44,832 nt of DNA. Origin: a virus. Position numbers and translations under genes: made by a program. Numbering within the stretch: the stretch's first letter is position 1; each line of letters opens with the position of its first letter. Below are positions 1-9,413 of this stretch, one piece after another. The stretch lies in the IMG/VR virus record IMGVR_UViG_3300049732_000169, positions 1-44,832 of that record. The stretch is one strand, 5' to 3'. The notes under the pieces are model-generated. The model had not been told where the DNA came from and did not search any database. It worked only from the letters and a program-made list of their open reading frames with translations.

Positions 1-34
1 GTCTTTCGTCGGCGCAGTCAGCGAATGAAACCGT

Positions 35-556
35 GTGATGGCATCTGATTTGTGCGCGTGTGGGTTGGTCAAGAATCGCCGTTCGGCGAATTGCCGGAAG
101 TGTCGAAAGCCGTTGCGCGTCAAGTCATGCGTGTCTTGTGGGCGGGAGTTTAAGCCTCGGTTCTCGTCAACTGTCTGTTGTAGCCAATCCTGCCAAATTA
201 GTCGAACAGTCGCCTGTGCGAAGGCAAAGGCGCTCGATAAGACCGAACGTGGGGAGAGATTGCGTCAACGTCGACGTATGGCGTCTGAAAAGAGGCGTGC
301 CCGCGGCTGGAGAGCTCGGTTTGGCCGGTGGCGTGGCATCTGCTCGCGCGATGGGTGGGTGTGTTGGTTGTGTCAGAAGCCGATCGATTCACTACTCTTG
401 CATCCGAATCGCATGTCCGGCACAGCCGACCATGTTATCTCGCTCGTCGATGGTGGCTCTGACGAGGATTCGAACCTTCGCGCGGCGCACTATTCCTGCA
501 ACTGCAAGCGTGCGGCCGGGAAGCGGCAGGCCCGGATGCTCGGGAGAGCCGCGTAA
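35..556 (+). CDS. HNH endonuclease, zinc-finger type
   Basis: A 173-residue protein with an HNH nuclease core in its C-terminal half: a CWLC pair, then DHV, a GG turn, DEDSNLR and H-YSCN-K. The N-terminal half carries further Cys pairs (CACG...CRKC, CVSCG...CC-SQSC) that probably bind zinc, followed by a very basic linker. HNH proteins encoded next to terminase genes help TerL cut the genome at cos sites in HK97-like phages, and the position directly before the small terminase fits that role. The start is either GTG at 35 or the adjacent ATG at 38. A free-standing homing-type HNH remains possible. Confidence 0.85.
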   Translation: MMASDLCACGLVKNRRSANCRKCRKPLRVKSCVSCGREFKPRFSSTVCCSQSCQISRTVACAKAKALDKTERGERLRQRRRMASEKRRARGWRARFGRWRGICSRDGWVCWLCQKPIDSLLLHPNRMSGTADHVISLVDGGSDEDSNLRAAHYSCNCKRAAGKRQARMLGRAA

Positions 557-1126
557 ATGGCCGGTGTGCCTGGTCGCTCCGGTGGTCGCAATGCCAAGAC
601 GGTACAGGTTCATCAACTTCACGGCACCTTCCGGCCAGATCGGCATGAAGGGATTGAGCATCCGGCGCCGCCATCCTCTACCCCGGAGTCGCCTATTCAG
701 CTCACCGGAGAGGCAAAGGCAGAATGGACGCGCATGGTCGACCGGCTCTCGACGTCGCGCGTACTCACCAAGGTTGACGATGCCGCGCTCTACCAATACG
801 TGCAGCTGTTCGCTGAAACGGAAGCCGTCAAGGCTGACAATTCCAGAATCCGGAAACTGTCGGCAGAACTGAAGAAAGCCATCCGCGATTTAGAAGGGCC
901 CGAGCTCGTGCAAGCGGTGGGTGAGGTTGTAAAACTGCAACAGGTGCTCGCTAAGCAGGTCACGCAACTTCGACAGGGCCACATGGCGATTCGTCAGTAC
1001 CTTGTGGAGTTCGGTCTGACCCCGGCGGCGCGTTCACGGGTTCGTGTAGCAGATGACAAGGAGAAACCGAAGAGCGCCCTCGAGGCGCTCCAGGCGCAGC
1101 GGCCGGCGATTAGTCGGGTCAAATGA
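557..1126 (+). CDS. terS: Terminase small subunit (P27 family)
   Basis: A 189-residue protein that starts one base after the HNH stop codon and overlaps the large terminase by 4 bases. Visible family features are the disordered basic N terminus (GRSGGRNAK), a helical segment with A--EW-RM---L----VL---D, and a C-terminal segment reading LRQ...AIRQYLVEFGLTPAARSRV, which is the hallmark ending of P27-type small terminases. In this family the small subunit binds packaging-site DNA and hands it to the large subunit. The insert at about residues 95-130 is predicted helical. Length is within the usual 100-200 range. Confidence 0.85.
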   Translation: MAGVPGRSGGRNAKTVQVHQLHGTFRPDRHEGIEHPAPPSSTPESPIQLTGEAKAEWTRMVDRLSTSRVLTKVDDAALYQYVQLFAETEAVKADNSRIRKLSAELKKAIRDLEGPELVQAVGEVVKLQQVLAKQVTQLRQGHMAIRQYLVEFGLTPAARSRVRVADDKEKPKSALEALQAQRPAISRVK

Positions 1127-2862
1127 AACGCCGCAAGCAGACGCAGACGGCGGTCGCTACCGGCAGTCGCTGGTCAGCGTTCACCCATCGGGTGGATCTG
1201 TACGCCCGGCGTGTGCTCGGGGACCTTGAGGCCGGCGAGCCGATTGTTGCCGGGCCGCTGGTTCGCAAGGCGTGTGAGCGGCATCTCCGCGACCGAGAGC
1301 AAGCGCGGTTCCACTTCGACGAGTCGCGCGCGGATCACATCCTGGCATTCTTTGAGACGGTGCTCCGGTTGCCCGACATGCTGGACGGCGACGGGGAACC
1401 CCTCCCGTTCCTGCTGCAGCCGTGGCAGGCGTTCATTCTCGGGTCGCTCTTCGGCTGGGTGGCAGCAGACGGGCGGCGCCGGTTCCGCGAAGCCTACATT
1501 GAAGTCGGGAAGGGCAACGGCAAGACCCCGATGTGTGCTGGCGTCGGGTTGTACGGGCTCCTGATGGACGGGGAACGGGCGGCGGAAATCTACGCCGCGG
1601 CGGCCGACCAAGACCAGGCGACGATTCTCTTTCGTGATGCGGTGCGGATGGTGAAGGCGTCGCCGGATCTGGAAGACGCACTGCACTTCTCAGGCGGGGA
1701 TCACGTCTGGAACATCGCCCATGAGCCGTCGCTGTCGTTCTTCCGGATGTTCTCAAGGGATTCGGGCGCGAAGTCGGGCCCGCGGCCTCACATGGCCTTG
1801 CTCGACGAGCTCCACGAGCACGCCTCCCCGCAAATTTCGATCAAGATCCGGGCTGGTGCGAAGCGACGTCGCCAGCCGTTGTTCATCGAAATCACGAATA
1901 GCGGGTACGACCGGACCACGATCTGCTGGCAGCATCACGAGCATTCGCGGCGGATGCTGGAAGGCACACTGGAGGACGATCAGTGGTTCGCCTACGTGTG
2001 TACCTTGGATGAAGGGGAGGACCCGCTCGTCGACCAATCCTGCTGGATCAAGGCGAACCCGAATCTTGTGGTGTCGCTTGATCCTGACTATCTGCCGCGC
2101 CAAGTTGCTCTGGCGCGCAACATTCCCGTCGAAACCAACACCGTGCTTCGGCTCAACTTCTGCGTTTGGACCCAGGCTGTGACGCGGTTCTTCGATATGG
2201 CGAAGTGGCATGCCTGCCAGCCGGCGATTACTGAGGAGGAGTGGCTCAGCGCGGAGGACGTGTTCGCCGGGGTCGACCTCGGGCAGTCCGATGACCTCTC
2301 GGCGGAAGCCCGCATCGCCGTGCTCGACGATGGGCGGGTGGGACTCAAGATGCGGTACTGGCTCCCGCGGGCCGCGCTCGAGAAGTACCCGAATCGCCAG
2401 TACGCCGAATGGGAACGCTCCGGCCTGTTGACCGTGACCGAGGGCGACACGACCGACGCCGACGTGATTGAAGCCACCGTGATCGAGGACTGCCGCGCGT
2501 CCGGAGTGCGCGAACTCGGGTACGACAAACGCTTTGCCCATATGCTGGCGCTGCACTGGACCGGCGCGGGGTTGACGTGTACCGACATTCCGCAAGGGTT
2601 CGCGCTCAATGAGGCGATTCGGAAGCTGGCCGATTGGGTGGTCGAGGGCCTGCTGTGTCACGGCAACGACCCGATTCTCGCGTGGATGGCCGCGAACGCC
2701 GTCGTGCGGGAAGGGCGCAATAAAGAGTTGCGGCTGGACAAAGAGAAGTCGAGCGAAAAGATTGACGGGATCGCGGCGCTGGCGAATGCCGTGCTCTGTG
2801 CGATTCGGCAACCGGTGGAGGGGCCGTCCGTGTATGAGACGCGCGGGCCGTTGATCTTCTGA
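1123..2862 (+). CDS. terL: Terminase large subunit (HK97-like TerL)
   Basis: A 579-residue DNA-packaging motor. The ATPase domain shows a Walker A-like GKGNGKTP near residues 129-136 and a Walker B LLDELHEH near 226, with the catalytic glutamate after the aspartate. The nuclease domain shows three acidic positions expected for the RNase H-like fold: GVDLG near 385, the Asp in LGYDKRF, and the Asp in KIDGIAALANA near the C terminus. It cuts concatemers and pumps DNA through the portal. ATGA overlaps join it to both the small terminase and the following small gene, so the block is probably translated as one coupled unit. Confidence 0.95.
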   Translation: MKRRKQTQTAVATGSRWSAFTHRVDLYARRVLGDLEAGEPIVAGPLVRKACERHLRDREQARFHFDESRADHILAFFETVLRLPDMLDGDGEPLPFLLQPWQAFILGSLFGWVAADGRRRFREAYIEVGKGNGKTPMCAGVGLYGLLMDGERAAEIYAAAADQDQATILFRDAVRMVKASPDLEDALHFSGGDHVWNIAHEPSLSFFRMFSRDSGAKSGPRPHMALLDELHEHASPQISIKIRAGAKRRRQPLFIEITNSGYDRTTICWQHHEHSRRMLEGTLEDDQWFAYVCTLDEGEDPLVDQSCWIKANPNLVVSLDPDYLPRQVALARNIPVETNTVLRLNFCVWTQAVTRFFDMAKWHACQPAITEEEWLSAEDVFAGVDLGQSDDLSAEARIAVLDDGRVGLKMRYWLPRAALEKYPNRQYAEWERSGLLTVTEGDTTDADVIEATVIEDCRASGVRELGYDKRFAHMLALHWTGAGLTCTDIPQGFALNEAIRKLADWVVEGLLCHGNDPILAWMAANAVVREGRNKELRLDKEKSSEKIDGIAALANAVLCAIRQPVEGPSVYETRGPLIF

Positions 2863-3068
2863 TGCGGGACCACGCCGTCATTATTCGCGGGGATCAGGTG
2901 TTGCCGATAGATGTCGCGGCCGATGCGACTGAGGTTCGCACCCCTGAGCATCGGCCTGAATACGGCTTCAGTGTCGTCGATGGCCGCACAGTCCCGAACT
3001 TTGGTGTTGTTATCTATCGCTGGGACGGCATCGAGCGCGATGCTGAAAACCGGCGCGTTTTCCGCTGA
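2862..3068 (+). CDS. Small hypothetical protein between terminase and portal
   Basis: A 68-residue protein of unknown function. Its ATG overlaps the TerL stop region and its last base is the first base of the portal ATG (TGATG), so it is translationally coupled on both sides. The sequence is mixed, acidic in the middle, with no transmembrane segment or Cys pair. Small open frames in this slot are common in HK97-like phages, but I do not recognise the family. Confidence 0.7.
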   Translation: MRDHAVIIRGDQVLPIDVAADATEVRTPEHRPEYGFSVVDGRTVPNFGVVIYRWDGIERDAENRRVFR

Positions 3069-5449
3069 TGTCACGCTACGAACTCATCCGACCGGAACGC
3101 CCGTCGCTTGTGCAGCGATTTATTCGCTCGATCTTCCTGGGGCCGTACAGTTCGAAAGACAAGGAGCTGGCGCGCATCTTCGGGGGTGGGTCAACCGCGA
3201 CGGGGATCTCCGTTACCGAACACACCGCCCTGAACCTCTCGTCAGTGTGGGCGGCCATCAATCTGATTTCCGGGGATGTGGCGACGCTGCCGCTCTGCCT
3301 CTTTCGACGGAAGGACGGCAACGCGGAACGGTACGAGGCGCATCCCTTGTATCGATTACTCCATGACGCCCCGAATCCGGAAACGACCTCGATCACGTTC
3401 CGGCGCACGCTCCAGGCGCACGCGCTGAGTTGGGGGAACGGGTACGCGGAGATTGAGCGCGACCGAGGTGATCGGCCGATCGCACTGTGGCAGATTACGC
3501 CAGACCGCGTGACGGTGGAACGGGAGGCCGGGCAGATTCGGTATCGCGTGACGAATGCGGGGAAACCGGATGTGTCCCTCGCACCGTTTCGCATGTTGCA
3601 CATCCCCGGCATGGGGTACGACGGGTTGCAAGGGTATCCGGTGATTCGCATGGCCCGGGATGCCATCGGGCTCGGCATGGCCGCCGAGCGATTCGGGGCG
3701 AAGTTCTTTGGGAACGGGGCGTCGTTCGGGGGCGTGTTCGAACACCCCAAAACGATGAGCGAGACCGCGCAAGCAAATTTCGAGAAGAAAGTGAACGCGG
3801 GCCATCAGGGTGTGGACCGCGCGCACCGTTTCATCATCGCTGAGGAAGGGATGAAATACGTGCGCCTGGGGATTCCGCCCGATGATGCCCAATTTCTGGA
3901 AACGCGGCAGTTTCAAGTCACGGACATTGCGCGCTGGTTCAACGTGCCCCCGCATAAAATCGGCGACCTCTCGAGGGCGACCTTCTCGAACATTGAGCAG
4001 CAGAACATCGAATATCTGCAGACCACGTTGATTCATTGGCTCGAGACGTGGGAGCAGGAATTGACGATGAAACTGATTTCGCCGCTGGAGCGCAATCAGC
4101 AATTCATCGAGCACGTCACGGAAGGGTTTCTCCGTGGTGATTCGGCGGGCCGGGCGCAACTGCAATCGTCTGAGTTCAACATCGGTGCGGGGACGCCGAA
4201 CGAAATTCGGGCACTGTCGAATCGGAATCCGGTCGCAGGCGGAGACATCGCCTTTGTGCCGCTCAATATGATGCCGCTCAGTAAGGTGGAGGCCTATTGG
4301 GACGCGCAGATCGCGAAGTTGAAGGAACCGTCGCCGGCACCGGCTCCACCGTCATCGACGATGGAGATGGAAGACGAGCCCGACCCCGACATGGAAAGCA
4401 TGCGGGCGCGGCTCGAGCAGTTGGTGGCGGACAACACGGAGAAAGACATCGCCCGGCGGCAGGCCGAACAGCGGGCGGACGATTTGTCAGCGGCGCAAAC
4501 GCAGGCCGAGGCTGAACGCGACGCGGCGCGCGCTGATCACACGCATACGCTGGAACTCCTCGCCGGCGCAGAGACGGCGCTCGCAGCCGAGCAAGCCGAG
4601 CACGCGATCGCTCGAGACAAAGCCGCGAGTGACTCAGCGGCGGCGACGGCTCGTTACGGCGACCTCGAGTCACGATATACGGCGACGTTAGACGACTACG
4701 CTGGCGAGGTTCACCGTGCGGATAATCTGCTCAGGAAACTTAATGCAGCGAATGAGGAATTAGAGCGGGAACGCGCGGAACACGCCGATACACGAGCGAA
4801 CTACATCAAAGACATCGAAGCGGCCGCGGCGAAGACTGCCGATGTGGACCGCCAGCGCGACGCCGAGGTTGCGTTGCGAGTCGAGGCCAAAAACACGCAA
4901 CGGCAAGCCGAAGCCGCACGCGAAGCGGCCATCCAACGCGCCGAAGCCGCCGAGCGCGACAAGGGCATCGCGGAACAGGCGCAGCAGGCCGCGAATCAAC
5001 TCATTGAGGAACGGCGCCAAGTCGAGCGGGCGCGTATGGTGGGCGTAATTGCCGCCCATCGGGCGCTGATCGCCGACGTCATGTCCCGCATGGTGCAGCG
5101 CGAAACCGAGAAGGCGCGGCGCAACCAGGCGACGCCGGAGAAACTCCGGAAGTGGGCGGAGTCGTTCTACAGCCTGCACGAACAGACGTGTGTGGAGGCA
5201 CTCATCCCGGCGGTACGGGCGCATCTCGCCTGGCTGCAGCGGTTCGATGACTCTGAAGCCGTCGCGCGGACGCTGGTGCGAGCACATATTCGGGAATCGG
5301 TGACGCAACTCCGGGCTGTGGCCGATGCGGACCCCGACGAATATCACGGCCTGCTTGAGCGCACCCTCACACGATGGGAAACTGAACGGCCGCACGCGCT
5401 CGCCGATGCCGTGCAGAAAGAGGCGATTTCCTATGTTGCCGGAGACTGA
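3068..5449 (+). CDS. Portal protein (HK97 family) with long coiled-coil extension
   Basis: A 793-residue protein, almost twice the usual 400-430. Residues 1 to about 425 are a standard HK97-type portal: [31 protein letters not shown], the [11 protein letters not shown] stretch and the [10 protein letters not shown] motif before the crown. After a proline-rich linker (about 425-440) comes a charged Ala/Glu/Arg coiled coil to about residue 655, then a separate helical domain of about 135 residues ([22 protein letters not shown] onward). The portal forms the dodecameric vertex through which DNA passes. The coiled-coil and terminal domain could lie inside the prohead as a scaffold-like core. No separate scaffold gene is seen. 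Confidence 0.93.
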   Translation: MSRYELIRPERPSLVQRFIRSIFLGPYSSKDKELARIFGGGSTATGISVTEHTALNLSSVWAAINLISGDVATLPLCLFRRKDGNAERYEAHPLYRLLHDAPNPETTSITFRRTLQAHALSWGNGYAEIERDRGDRPIALWQITPDRVTVEREAGQIRYRVTNAGKPDVSLAPFRMLHIPGMGYDGLQGYPVIRMARDAIGLGMAAERFGAKFFGNGASFGGVFEHPKTMSETAQANFEKKVNAGHQGVDRAHRFIIAEEGMKYVRLGIPPDDAQFLETRQFQVTDIARWFNVPPHKIGDLSRATFSNIEQQNIEYLQTTLIHWLETWEQELTMKLISPLERNQQFIEHVTEGFLRGDSAGRAQLQSSEFNIGAGTPNEIRALSNRNPVAGGDIAFVPLNMMPLSKVEAYWDAQIAKLKEPSPAPAPPSSTMEMEDEPDPDMESMRARLEQLVADNTEKDIARRQAEQRADDLSAAQTQAEAERDAARADHTHTLELLAGAETALAAEQAEHAIARDKAASDSAAATARYGDLESRYTATLDDYAGEVHRADNLLRKLNAANEELERERAEHADTRANYIKDIEAAAAKTADVDRQRDAEVALRVEAKNTQRQAEAAREAAIQRAEAAERDKGIAEQAQQAANQLIEERRQVERARMVGVIAAHRALIADVMSRMVQRETEKARRNQATPEKLRKWAESFYSLHEQTCVEALIPAVRAHLAWLQRFDDSEAVARTLVRAHIRESVTQLRAVADADPDEYHGLLERTLTRWETERPHALADAVQKEAISYVAGD

Positions 5450-6020
5450 GCGTCGCATGGCGCGGGCCTATGGGTCCGTCCGGATTGACGTGGATGACCG
5501 GGCGCGTATTCGTGGGCTCGCGATTGTGTTCAATTTGCTGTCGGTGAACCTCGGCGGGTTCCGCGAAATCATCAAGCCGAGCGCCGTGGACCGGACCTTA
5601 AATGAAGGCCTTGACGTGCGGGCGCTCGTCAATCACGACAGTTCGAAGGTGCTCGGGCGGAATACCGCGGGCACCTTGGAGCTTCGCAAGACGCGCCAGG
5701 GCTTACAGGTCGATATTGACCCGCCGAGCACGTCCTACGCGAAAGACATCATGGAATCGCTTCGGCGCGGCGACGTGGACGGTATGTCGTTCGAATTCAG
5801 CACGTTGAGCGATGACTGGCACTTAGAAAAGGGCGAACTCATTCGAGAAGTGACCGACATGCGGATTTCCGAGGTCTCGGTCGTGACCTTTCCCGCGTAT
5901 GAGGCGACCGATGTCACGATTGCGAAGCGGTCGCTCGAGCGGTATCAGGTCGAGTGCGGGTTGACGGTGGCACGGCTGCGGGAGGAACTCCTGGCGAAGC
6001 GGAGTGCGGCGCGGCGATGA
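5433..6020 (+). CDS. Prohead maturation protease (HK97 family, S78)
   Basis: A 195-residue serine protease that digests scaffold domains during head maturation. Key features are GLAIVFN at the N terminus, NHD near residue 67 (catalytic His), LGR, the DGMSFEF segment with the nucleophile Ser near 119, and [15 protein letters not shown], which is characteristic of the family. The start at ATG 5433 is preferred because AAAGAGG lies 9 bases upstream. It overlaps the portal stop by 17 bases. An alternative ATG is at 5457. It probably cleaves the N-terminal delta domain of the capsid protein encoded at 6416. Confidence 0.92.
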   Translation: MLPETERRMARAYGSVRIDVDDRARIRGLAIVFNLLSVNLGGFREIIKPSAVDRTLNEGLDVRALVNHDSSKVLGRNTAGTLELRKTRQGLQVDIDPPSTSYAKDIMESLRRGDVDGMSFEFSTLSDDWHLEKGELIREVTDMRISEVSVVTFPAYEATDVTIAKRSLERYQVECGLTVARLREELLAKRSAARR

Positions 6021-6223
6021 GCGACCGGCAACGCGGGCGGCCTCGGCTGTTTCGTGAGCCTCCCGTGTCGGTGTCCGTCCGGATCCCGGTGCCGCTGCAT
6101 GATGCCTTGAGTATTGAGGCCGTCCGACGTGGGGTCGACCTGTCCGCGGTCATCCGCGAACGACTCGACCATTTTCGTATCTCAAAAATAGACACCCGCG
6201 ACGGTTCGCGGCACACTACCTAA
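6017..6223 (+). CDS. Small ribbon-helix-helix-like DNA-binding protein
   Basis: A 68-residue protein starting in an ATGA overlap with the protease gene. The central stretch, [15 protein letters not shown] followed by a helix, [12 protein letters not shown], has the beta-strand/helix/turn/helix pattern of CopG/Arc-type ribbon-helix-helix proteins. Such proteins bind DNA as dimers and often repress transcription. Its position between protease and capsid is unusual for a regulator; it might act on the 192-base gap that follows. A role in the head cannot be excluded. Confidence 0.65.
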   Translation: MSDRQRGRPRLFREPPVSVSVRIPVPLHDALSIEAVRRGVDLSAVIRERLDHFRISKIDTRDGSRHTT

Positions 6224-6240
6224 AATTCAGGCGTCGTGTG

Positions 6241-6263
6241 GTGTGGCGAGACGCTCGCCACGC
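6241..6263 (+). other. Hairpin in the leader before the capsid gene
   Basis: In the 192-base gap before the capsid gene, GGCGAG-ACG-CTCGCC forms a perfect 6-bp stem that extends outward to about 10 bp with one G-T pair. No T run follows, so it is not a standard terminator. It could affect capsid mRNA stability or be a protein-binding site. The rest of the gap (6264-6415) shows no gene and no clear promoter. Confidence 0.35.
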
Positions 6264-6415
6264 ACGGCGTTCCATCAGGCCGACAAGCCTCGGCGCGGGG
6301 CGGAGTCAGCCGGCGAAACGGTCACACGTTATCGCCTGCGGGCTCCGCCCTTTCGCCTGTCAGCGAATCACACACACATACAAGCGGCTGTCCTTCAGGC
6401 GAGTGGAGAAGGACA

Positions 6416-7771
6416 GTGAACAAACAGGAGCTCATCGACGAACGCGCCCGCCTCATCAACGAAGGCGACGGATGGCTGAAGCGATCAGTGGACGAAAAAC
6501 GCAAGCCGACCGCCGAGGAAGAGGGCAAGTTCAACGAACTGCACGACGCCGCAGACGAGATCGCCAAGGCGATCAAGATGCACGAGCGGCAGGAAGCGGC
6601 GGCGGCCAGCTCAGGCCGACGCACCGAGCCCAACCCGACGACTCCGAAGGGCGGGGAACCGCGGTACTTCGGGGCGGTCACGGAGCAGGACCGCACGGAA
6701 GACCTTCGCGCGTGGATGCTGGCCGGCGCCCCGGACGAGCCGATCAGTGACCAGCAGCGGGCCGTCGCGCAGCGGTGCGGCCTCAATCTCAGTTCGAAGC
6801 GGATGCGGCTCTCCTTCGGGCCCGCGATGCGCGACGCCTCTCCGGACGGGGTCCGGGCGTGGCAGCAGAAATACACCGAACAGCGCGCGGCGCTGACGGG
6901 GGCGCAATCGACGACCACGACCGGAGGGTACACGGTCGCGGACGAAATGATGCGCTCGATGGAAGTGGCGCTATTGGCGTTCGGCGGGGTGCGGTCGGTG
7001 GCGACGGTCATTCGCACCGCGACCGGCGGGCCGCTGCCGATTCCGACCACGAACGACACGGCCAATAAGGGCGAGATCATCGCGGAGAACACGACCCAGA
7101 ACGAGCTCGAAATGACCTTTGGTCAGCTCGTGCTCGACGCCTACAAGTACACGTCGAAGTACATCCTGGCGTCGGTCGAGTTCATTCAGGATTCGTCGAT
7201 CAATGTGAACGAGTTCCTTGGTCAAGCCCTTGCGAACCGGATCGGGCGCATCACCAACGACCATTTCACCACGGGCAACGGCACCGGTCAGCCGAAAGGC
7301 ATCGTGGATGCCGCGGCGTCTGGTGTGACCTCCGTGGCGGACCCGCCCACATACGACAACTTCGTCGACCTCGTGCACGCGATCGATCCGGAGTATCGGA
7401 CGGGCGCGCGGTTCATGTTGCACGACACGACCCTCAAGACCATCAAGAAGATCAAGGTCTTGCAGTACTCCGGCGATACGACTGGTGTGCCATTGTGGTC
7501 GCCGAGCCTCGTGGGTGGACAGCCGGATCTCATTCTCGGCTATCCCTTCACCATCAATCAGTCGATGGCAGTGCCGGGATCGTCCGCCAAGAAAGTCATC
7601 TTCGGCGACCTCTCGAAGTACATCGTCCGAGACGTGCGGGACTTCACGCTGTTGCGTTTAGATGAGCGGTTTGCAGAACTCGGCCAGGTCGCGTTTCTCG
7701 CCTTCAGCCGTCACGACGGGGACTTGCTGAATGCAGGGACCAACCCGGTCAAGTACATGCAGCAGGCCTAA
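6416..7771 (+). CDS. Major capsid protein (HK97 gp5 family)
   Basis: A 451-residue capsid protein. I place the start at GTG 6416, after GGAGAAGG, because the frame upstream to 6236 is low-quality sequence. Residues 1 to about 70 are a charged, helical delta domain (KQELIDERARLINEG...), likely the internal scaffold removed by the S78 protease. The mature shell domain appears to begin near residue 157 (ALTGAQSTTTTGGYTVADE) and shows typical family segments: a P-domain strand followed by KYILASVEFIQDSS, NDHFTTGNGTGQPKGI, and the closing GYPFTINQSM...IFGDLSKYIVRDV. A terminator follows directly. Confidence 0.96.
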   Translation: MNKQELIDERARLINEGDGWLKRSVDEKRKPTAEEEGKFNELHDAADEIAKAIKMHERQEAAAASSGRRTEPNPTTPKGGEPRYFGAVTEQDRTEDLRAWMLAGAPDEPISDQQRAVAQRCGLNLSSKRMRLSFGPAMRDASPDGVRAWQQKYTEQRAALTGAQSTTTTGGYTVADEMMRSMEVALLAFGGVRSVATVIRTATGGPLPIPTTNDTANKGEIIAENTTQNELEMTFGQLVLDAYKYTSKYILASVEFIQDSSINVNEFLGQALANRIGRITNDHFTTGNGTGQPKGIVDAAASGVTSVADPPTYDNFVDLVHAIDPEYRTGARFMLHDTTLKTIKKIKVLQYSGDTTGVPLWSPSLVGGQPDLILGYPFTINQSMAVPGSSAKKVIFGDLSKYIVRDVRDFTLLRLDERFAELGQVAFLAFSRHDGDLLNAGTNPVKYMQQA

Positions 7772-7779
7772 CCCACACT

Positions 7780-7812
7780 GGCGGGGGAGGCTCCGGCCTC
7801 CCCGCCGCTTTT
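7780..7812 (+). terminator. Rho-independent terminator after the capsid gene
   Basis: GGCGGGGGAGGC and GCCTCCCCGCC pair around a TCCG loop, with one bulged G, and are followed by GCTTTT. This is a strong GC stem with a short T tail, 9 bases after the capsid stop. It may allow extra capsid mRNA relative to the downstream neck genes, with read-through supplying the latter. Confidence 0.75.
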
Positions 7813-7827
7813 CACAGGAGAACGCCA

Positions 7828-8238
7828 GTGTTGCACGATTGCAAAATCACCACGGTCGCCGCGGTTGCCACGGGGACCAGCACGATTACGGGTGCGGCGC
7901 TCGATATGGCCGGATTCGAGAGTGCGCTCTTTATCTGCCGCCTCGGGTCACCAGCGACGAACAACAACTTTCGGGTCTCGCAGTGCGATACCTCGGGTGG
8001 CACGTACGCCGATCTCGCCGGGACCAAGGTCGGCGATCACGCGACGGATTCTCCGCTGATCGTCAATGTGGTACGGCCGCGTGAACAGTTCTTGAAGTAT
8101 GTCGTCACCCGCGGCACCACGACCACCATCGACATCATCGTGATCATTCAGTACGGGGCCAAGGGTGTACGGCCCGTCACGCAACCGAGCGGCACCCAGG
8201 CCGAACAGCATCACTGGCCTGCGGAGGGTACCGCCTAA
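7828..8238 (+). CDS. Hypothetical head protein, possible decoration protein
   Basis: A 136-residue protein starting at GTG, with CAGGAG 7 bases upstream. It is rich in Thr, Val and Ala with alternating hydrophobic residues (ITTVAAVATGTSTITGAAL, IDIIVIIQYGAK), which suggests a beta-sandwich. It is located directly after the capsid gene, where head decoration or stabilisation proteins are often encoded. There is no motif that proves this, so the assignment rests on position and composition. Confidence 0.7.
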   Translation: MLHDCKITTVAAVATGTSTITGAALDMAGFESALFICRLGSPATNNNFRVSQCDTSGGTYADLAGTKVGDHATDSPLIVNVVRPREQFLKYVVTRGTTTTIDIIVIIQYGAKGVRPVTQPSGTQAEQHHWPAEGTA

Positions 8239-8312
8239 CTCCGTCGCGAACCACGTTCCCGCCGCCGTGGCTGGGTCTGCGGCGGCGGAGTTCGCCAACA
8301 AAAGGGGGGCGA

Positions 8313-8519
8313 ATGGTTTTACGGTTTCTGATGACGACGGCCTCACAAGTGCCCGGGCTGCCATTTCAGGCCGGGCAAATCATCACGGTTCCTGAACTCA
8401 CACCGCAGATGCAGGCATGGGTCACGGAGGGTCGCGCTGAACTTGTGGCCGACGAGCCCGAGACAGCCACGATCGGCCCGCGGGAGCAGGCCGTGTTGAA
8501 GCGGGGACGGCGGAAGTGA
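8313..8519 (+). CDS. Small hypothetical head-region protein
   Basis: A 68-residue protein with a G-rich Shine-Dalgarno (six G residues) just upstream. The segment PFQAGQIITVPELTPQMQAWVTEGRAEL reads like the short conserved proteins encoded between capsid and connector genes in many siphophages, whose role is unknown. The end is basic (KRGRRK). The stop overlaps the next start (TGATG). The 74-base gap before it contains a GC-rich inverted repeat (CCGCCGC / GCGGCGG) without a T run. Confidence 0.7.
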   Translation: MVLRFLMTTASQVPGLPFQAGQIITVPELTPQMQAWVTEGRAELVADEPETATIGPREQAVLKRGRRK

Positions 8520-9136
8520 TGTCGGTCGAGTGGATTCGCACCGTGGCGCCGACCGGTGAACCGCTCTCGCTGGATGAAGCGAAGGCGCAGCTCATCCTCC
8601 ATCAGGAGGACGACAACGCGCTGGTACAGGATTGCGTGAGAGCGGCGCGCGATGCGGCGGAGGACTATCTCGGGCACGGCCTCCTTACACAGACATGGCA
8701 GGCGACCTTTCCGCGGTTCTTCGATGTGATGTGGCTCCCGATGGCGTGGCCGCTGCAGAACGATGCCCTGGCGAATCCGTCGACCGCGCCGGTCGTGAAG
8801 TATTACGACACCGCTGGCACGCTGCAAACGCTGGCGACCACGGACTATCTCGTCGACACGGTCAGCCGGCCCGGGCGGATTCTTCGCGCCCCAAGCAAGT
8901 CCTGGCCGAGCCTGCAGGGTGATCGGTTGATGGGCGTGGAAATCACCTACGTCGTGGGCTGGACGTCGGCTGCCTCCGTGCCCCCGCTCATCAAGGCGGG
9001 GCTGAAGGTGTTTTTGACGGGCCTCGAGGGGCAGCGAGGCGACCCGACCTCAGCGCAGAAAGCGGCTGAGGCCTGCTGGTCGCTCGTCGGGCGCGTGCGC
9101 TGGATTCACCCGGAGTGCAGTTATGGTGTGGGTTGA
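8519..9136 (+). CDS. Head-tail connector (phiE125 gp8 / HK97 gp6-like)
   Basis: A 205-residue protein. The N terminus (PLSLDEAKAQLILHQEDDNALVQDCVRAARDAAEDYLG, then LLTQTW) and the later VKYYDTAGTLQTL, YLVDT and VEITYVVGWTSAASVPPLIKAGL segments match the long form of the gp6-like connector family. Twelve copies normally sit under the portal and bridge it to the head-closure protein. ATG 8519 overlaps the previous stop; GTG 8516 is an alternative. The 3' end overlaps the head-closure gene by 14 bases. Confidence 0.85.
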   Translation: MSVEWIRTVAPTGEPLSLDEAKAQLILHQEDDNALVQDCVRAARDAAEDYLGHGLLTQTWQATFPRFFDVMWLPMAWPLQNDALANPSTAPVVKYYDTAGTLQTLATTDYLVDTVSRPGRILRAPSKSWPSLQGDRLMGVEITYVVGWTSAASVPPLIKAGLKVFLTGLEGQRGDPTSAQKAAEACWSLVGRVRWIHPECSYGVG

Positions 9137-9413
9137 TCTCGACCAGGGCGAAGGCGACGCGCCGCCGCTCGTCTACACCCCGTCGCGGATTCGGGTCGCG
9201 ATTCGGCCCGACGCGCCCACGGTCATCGACGAGCATCGCATCTCGGCCATCGTTGAGACGCGGTATCACCCGCAGATTTCGTTCAACACGCGGCTGACGT
9301 TTGTCGATCGGCACAACGTCACCCATCGGTACTACGTGAAGGGCATCCAGAACATCGATCACGAGAGTCGGTATCTCCGCTTGCTTTGTGAGGAAGTGGT
9401 GACGCCGCAATGA
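9123..9413 (+). CDS. Head closure protein (head-tail joining, SPP1 gp16-like)
   Basis: A 96-residue protein with the family pattern: an ETRYHPQISFNTRLTF strand pair, then YYVKGIQNIDHESRYLRLLCEE. Proteins of this type (Phage_H_T_join) form the ring that seals the connector and docks the tail. Size is typical (90-110). The stop overlaps the start of the first glycosyltransferase gene (ATGA), meaning that a sugar-transferring enzyme is translationally coupled to a neck protein. Confidence 0.82.
   Translation: MVWVDLDQGEGDAPPLVYTPSRIRVAIRPDAPTVIDEHRISAIVETRYHPQISFNTRLTFVDRHNVTHRYYVKGIQNIDHESRYLRLLCEEVVTPQ

Noticed and set aside
1753-2811. Long open frame (352 codons) on the minus strand opposite the large terminase
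   Set aside because: It lies entirely opposite a convincing TerL gene, its product is rich in Arg/His/Pro/Gly with no motif, and GC-rich DNA commonly produces such antisense frames.
6236-6415. N-terminal extension of the capsid gene
   Set aside because: The 60 extra residues are of non-coding quality; GTG 6416 has a strong ribosome site and begins the expected delta domain.
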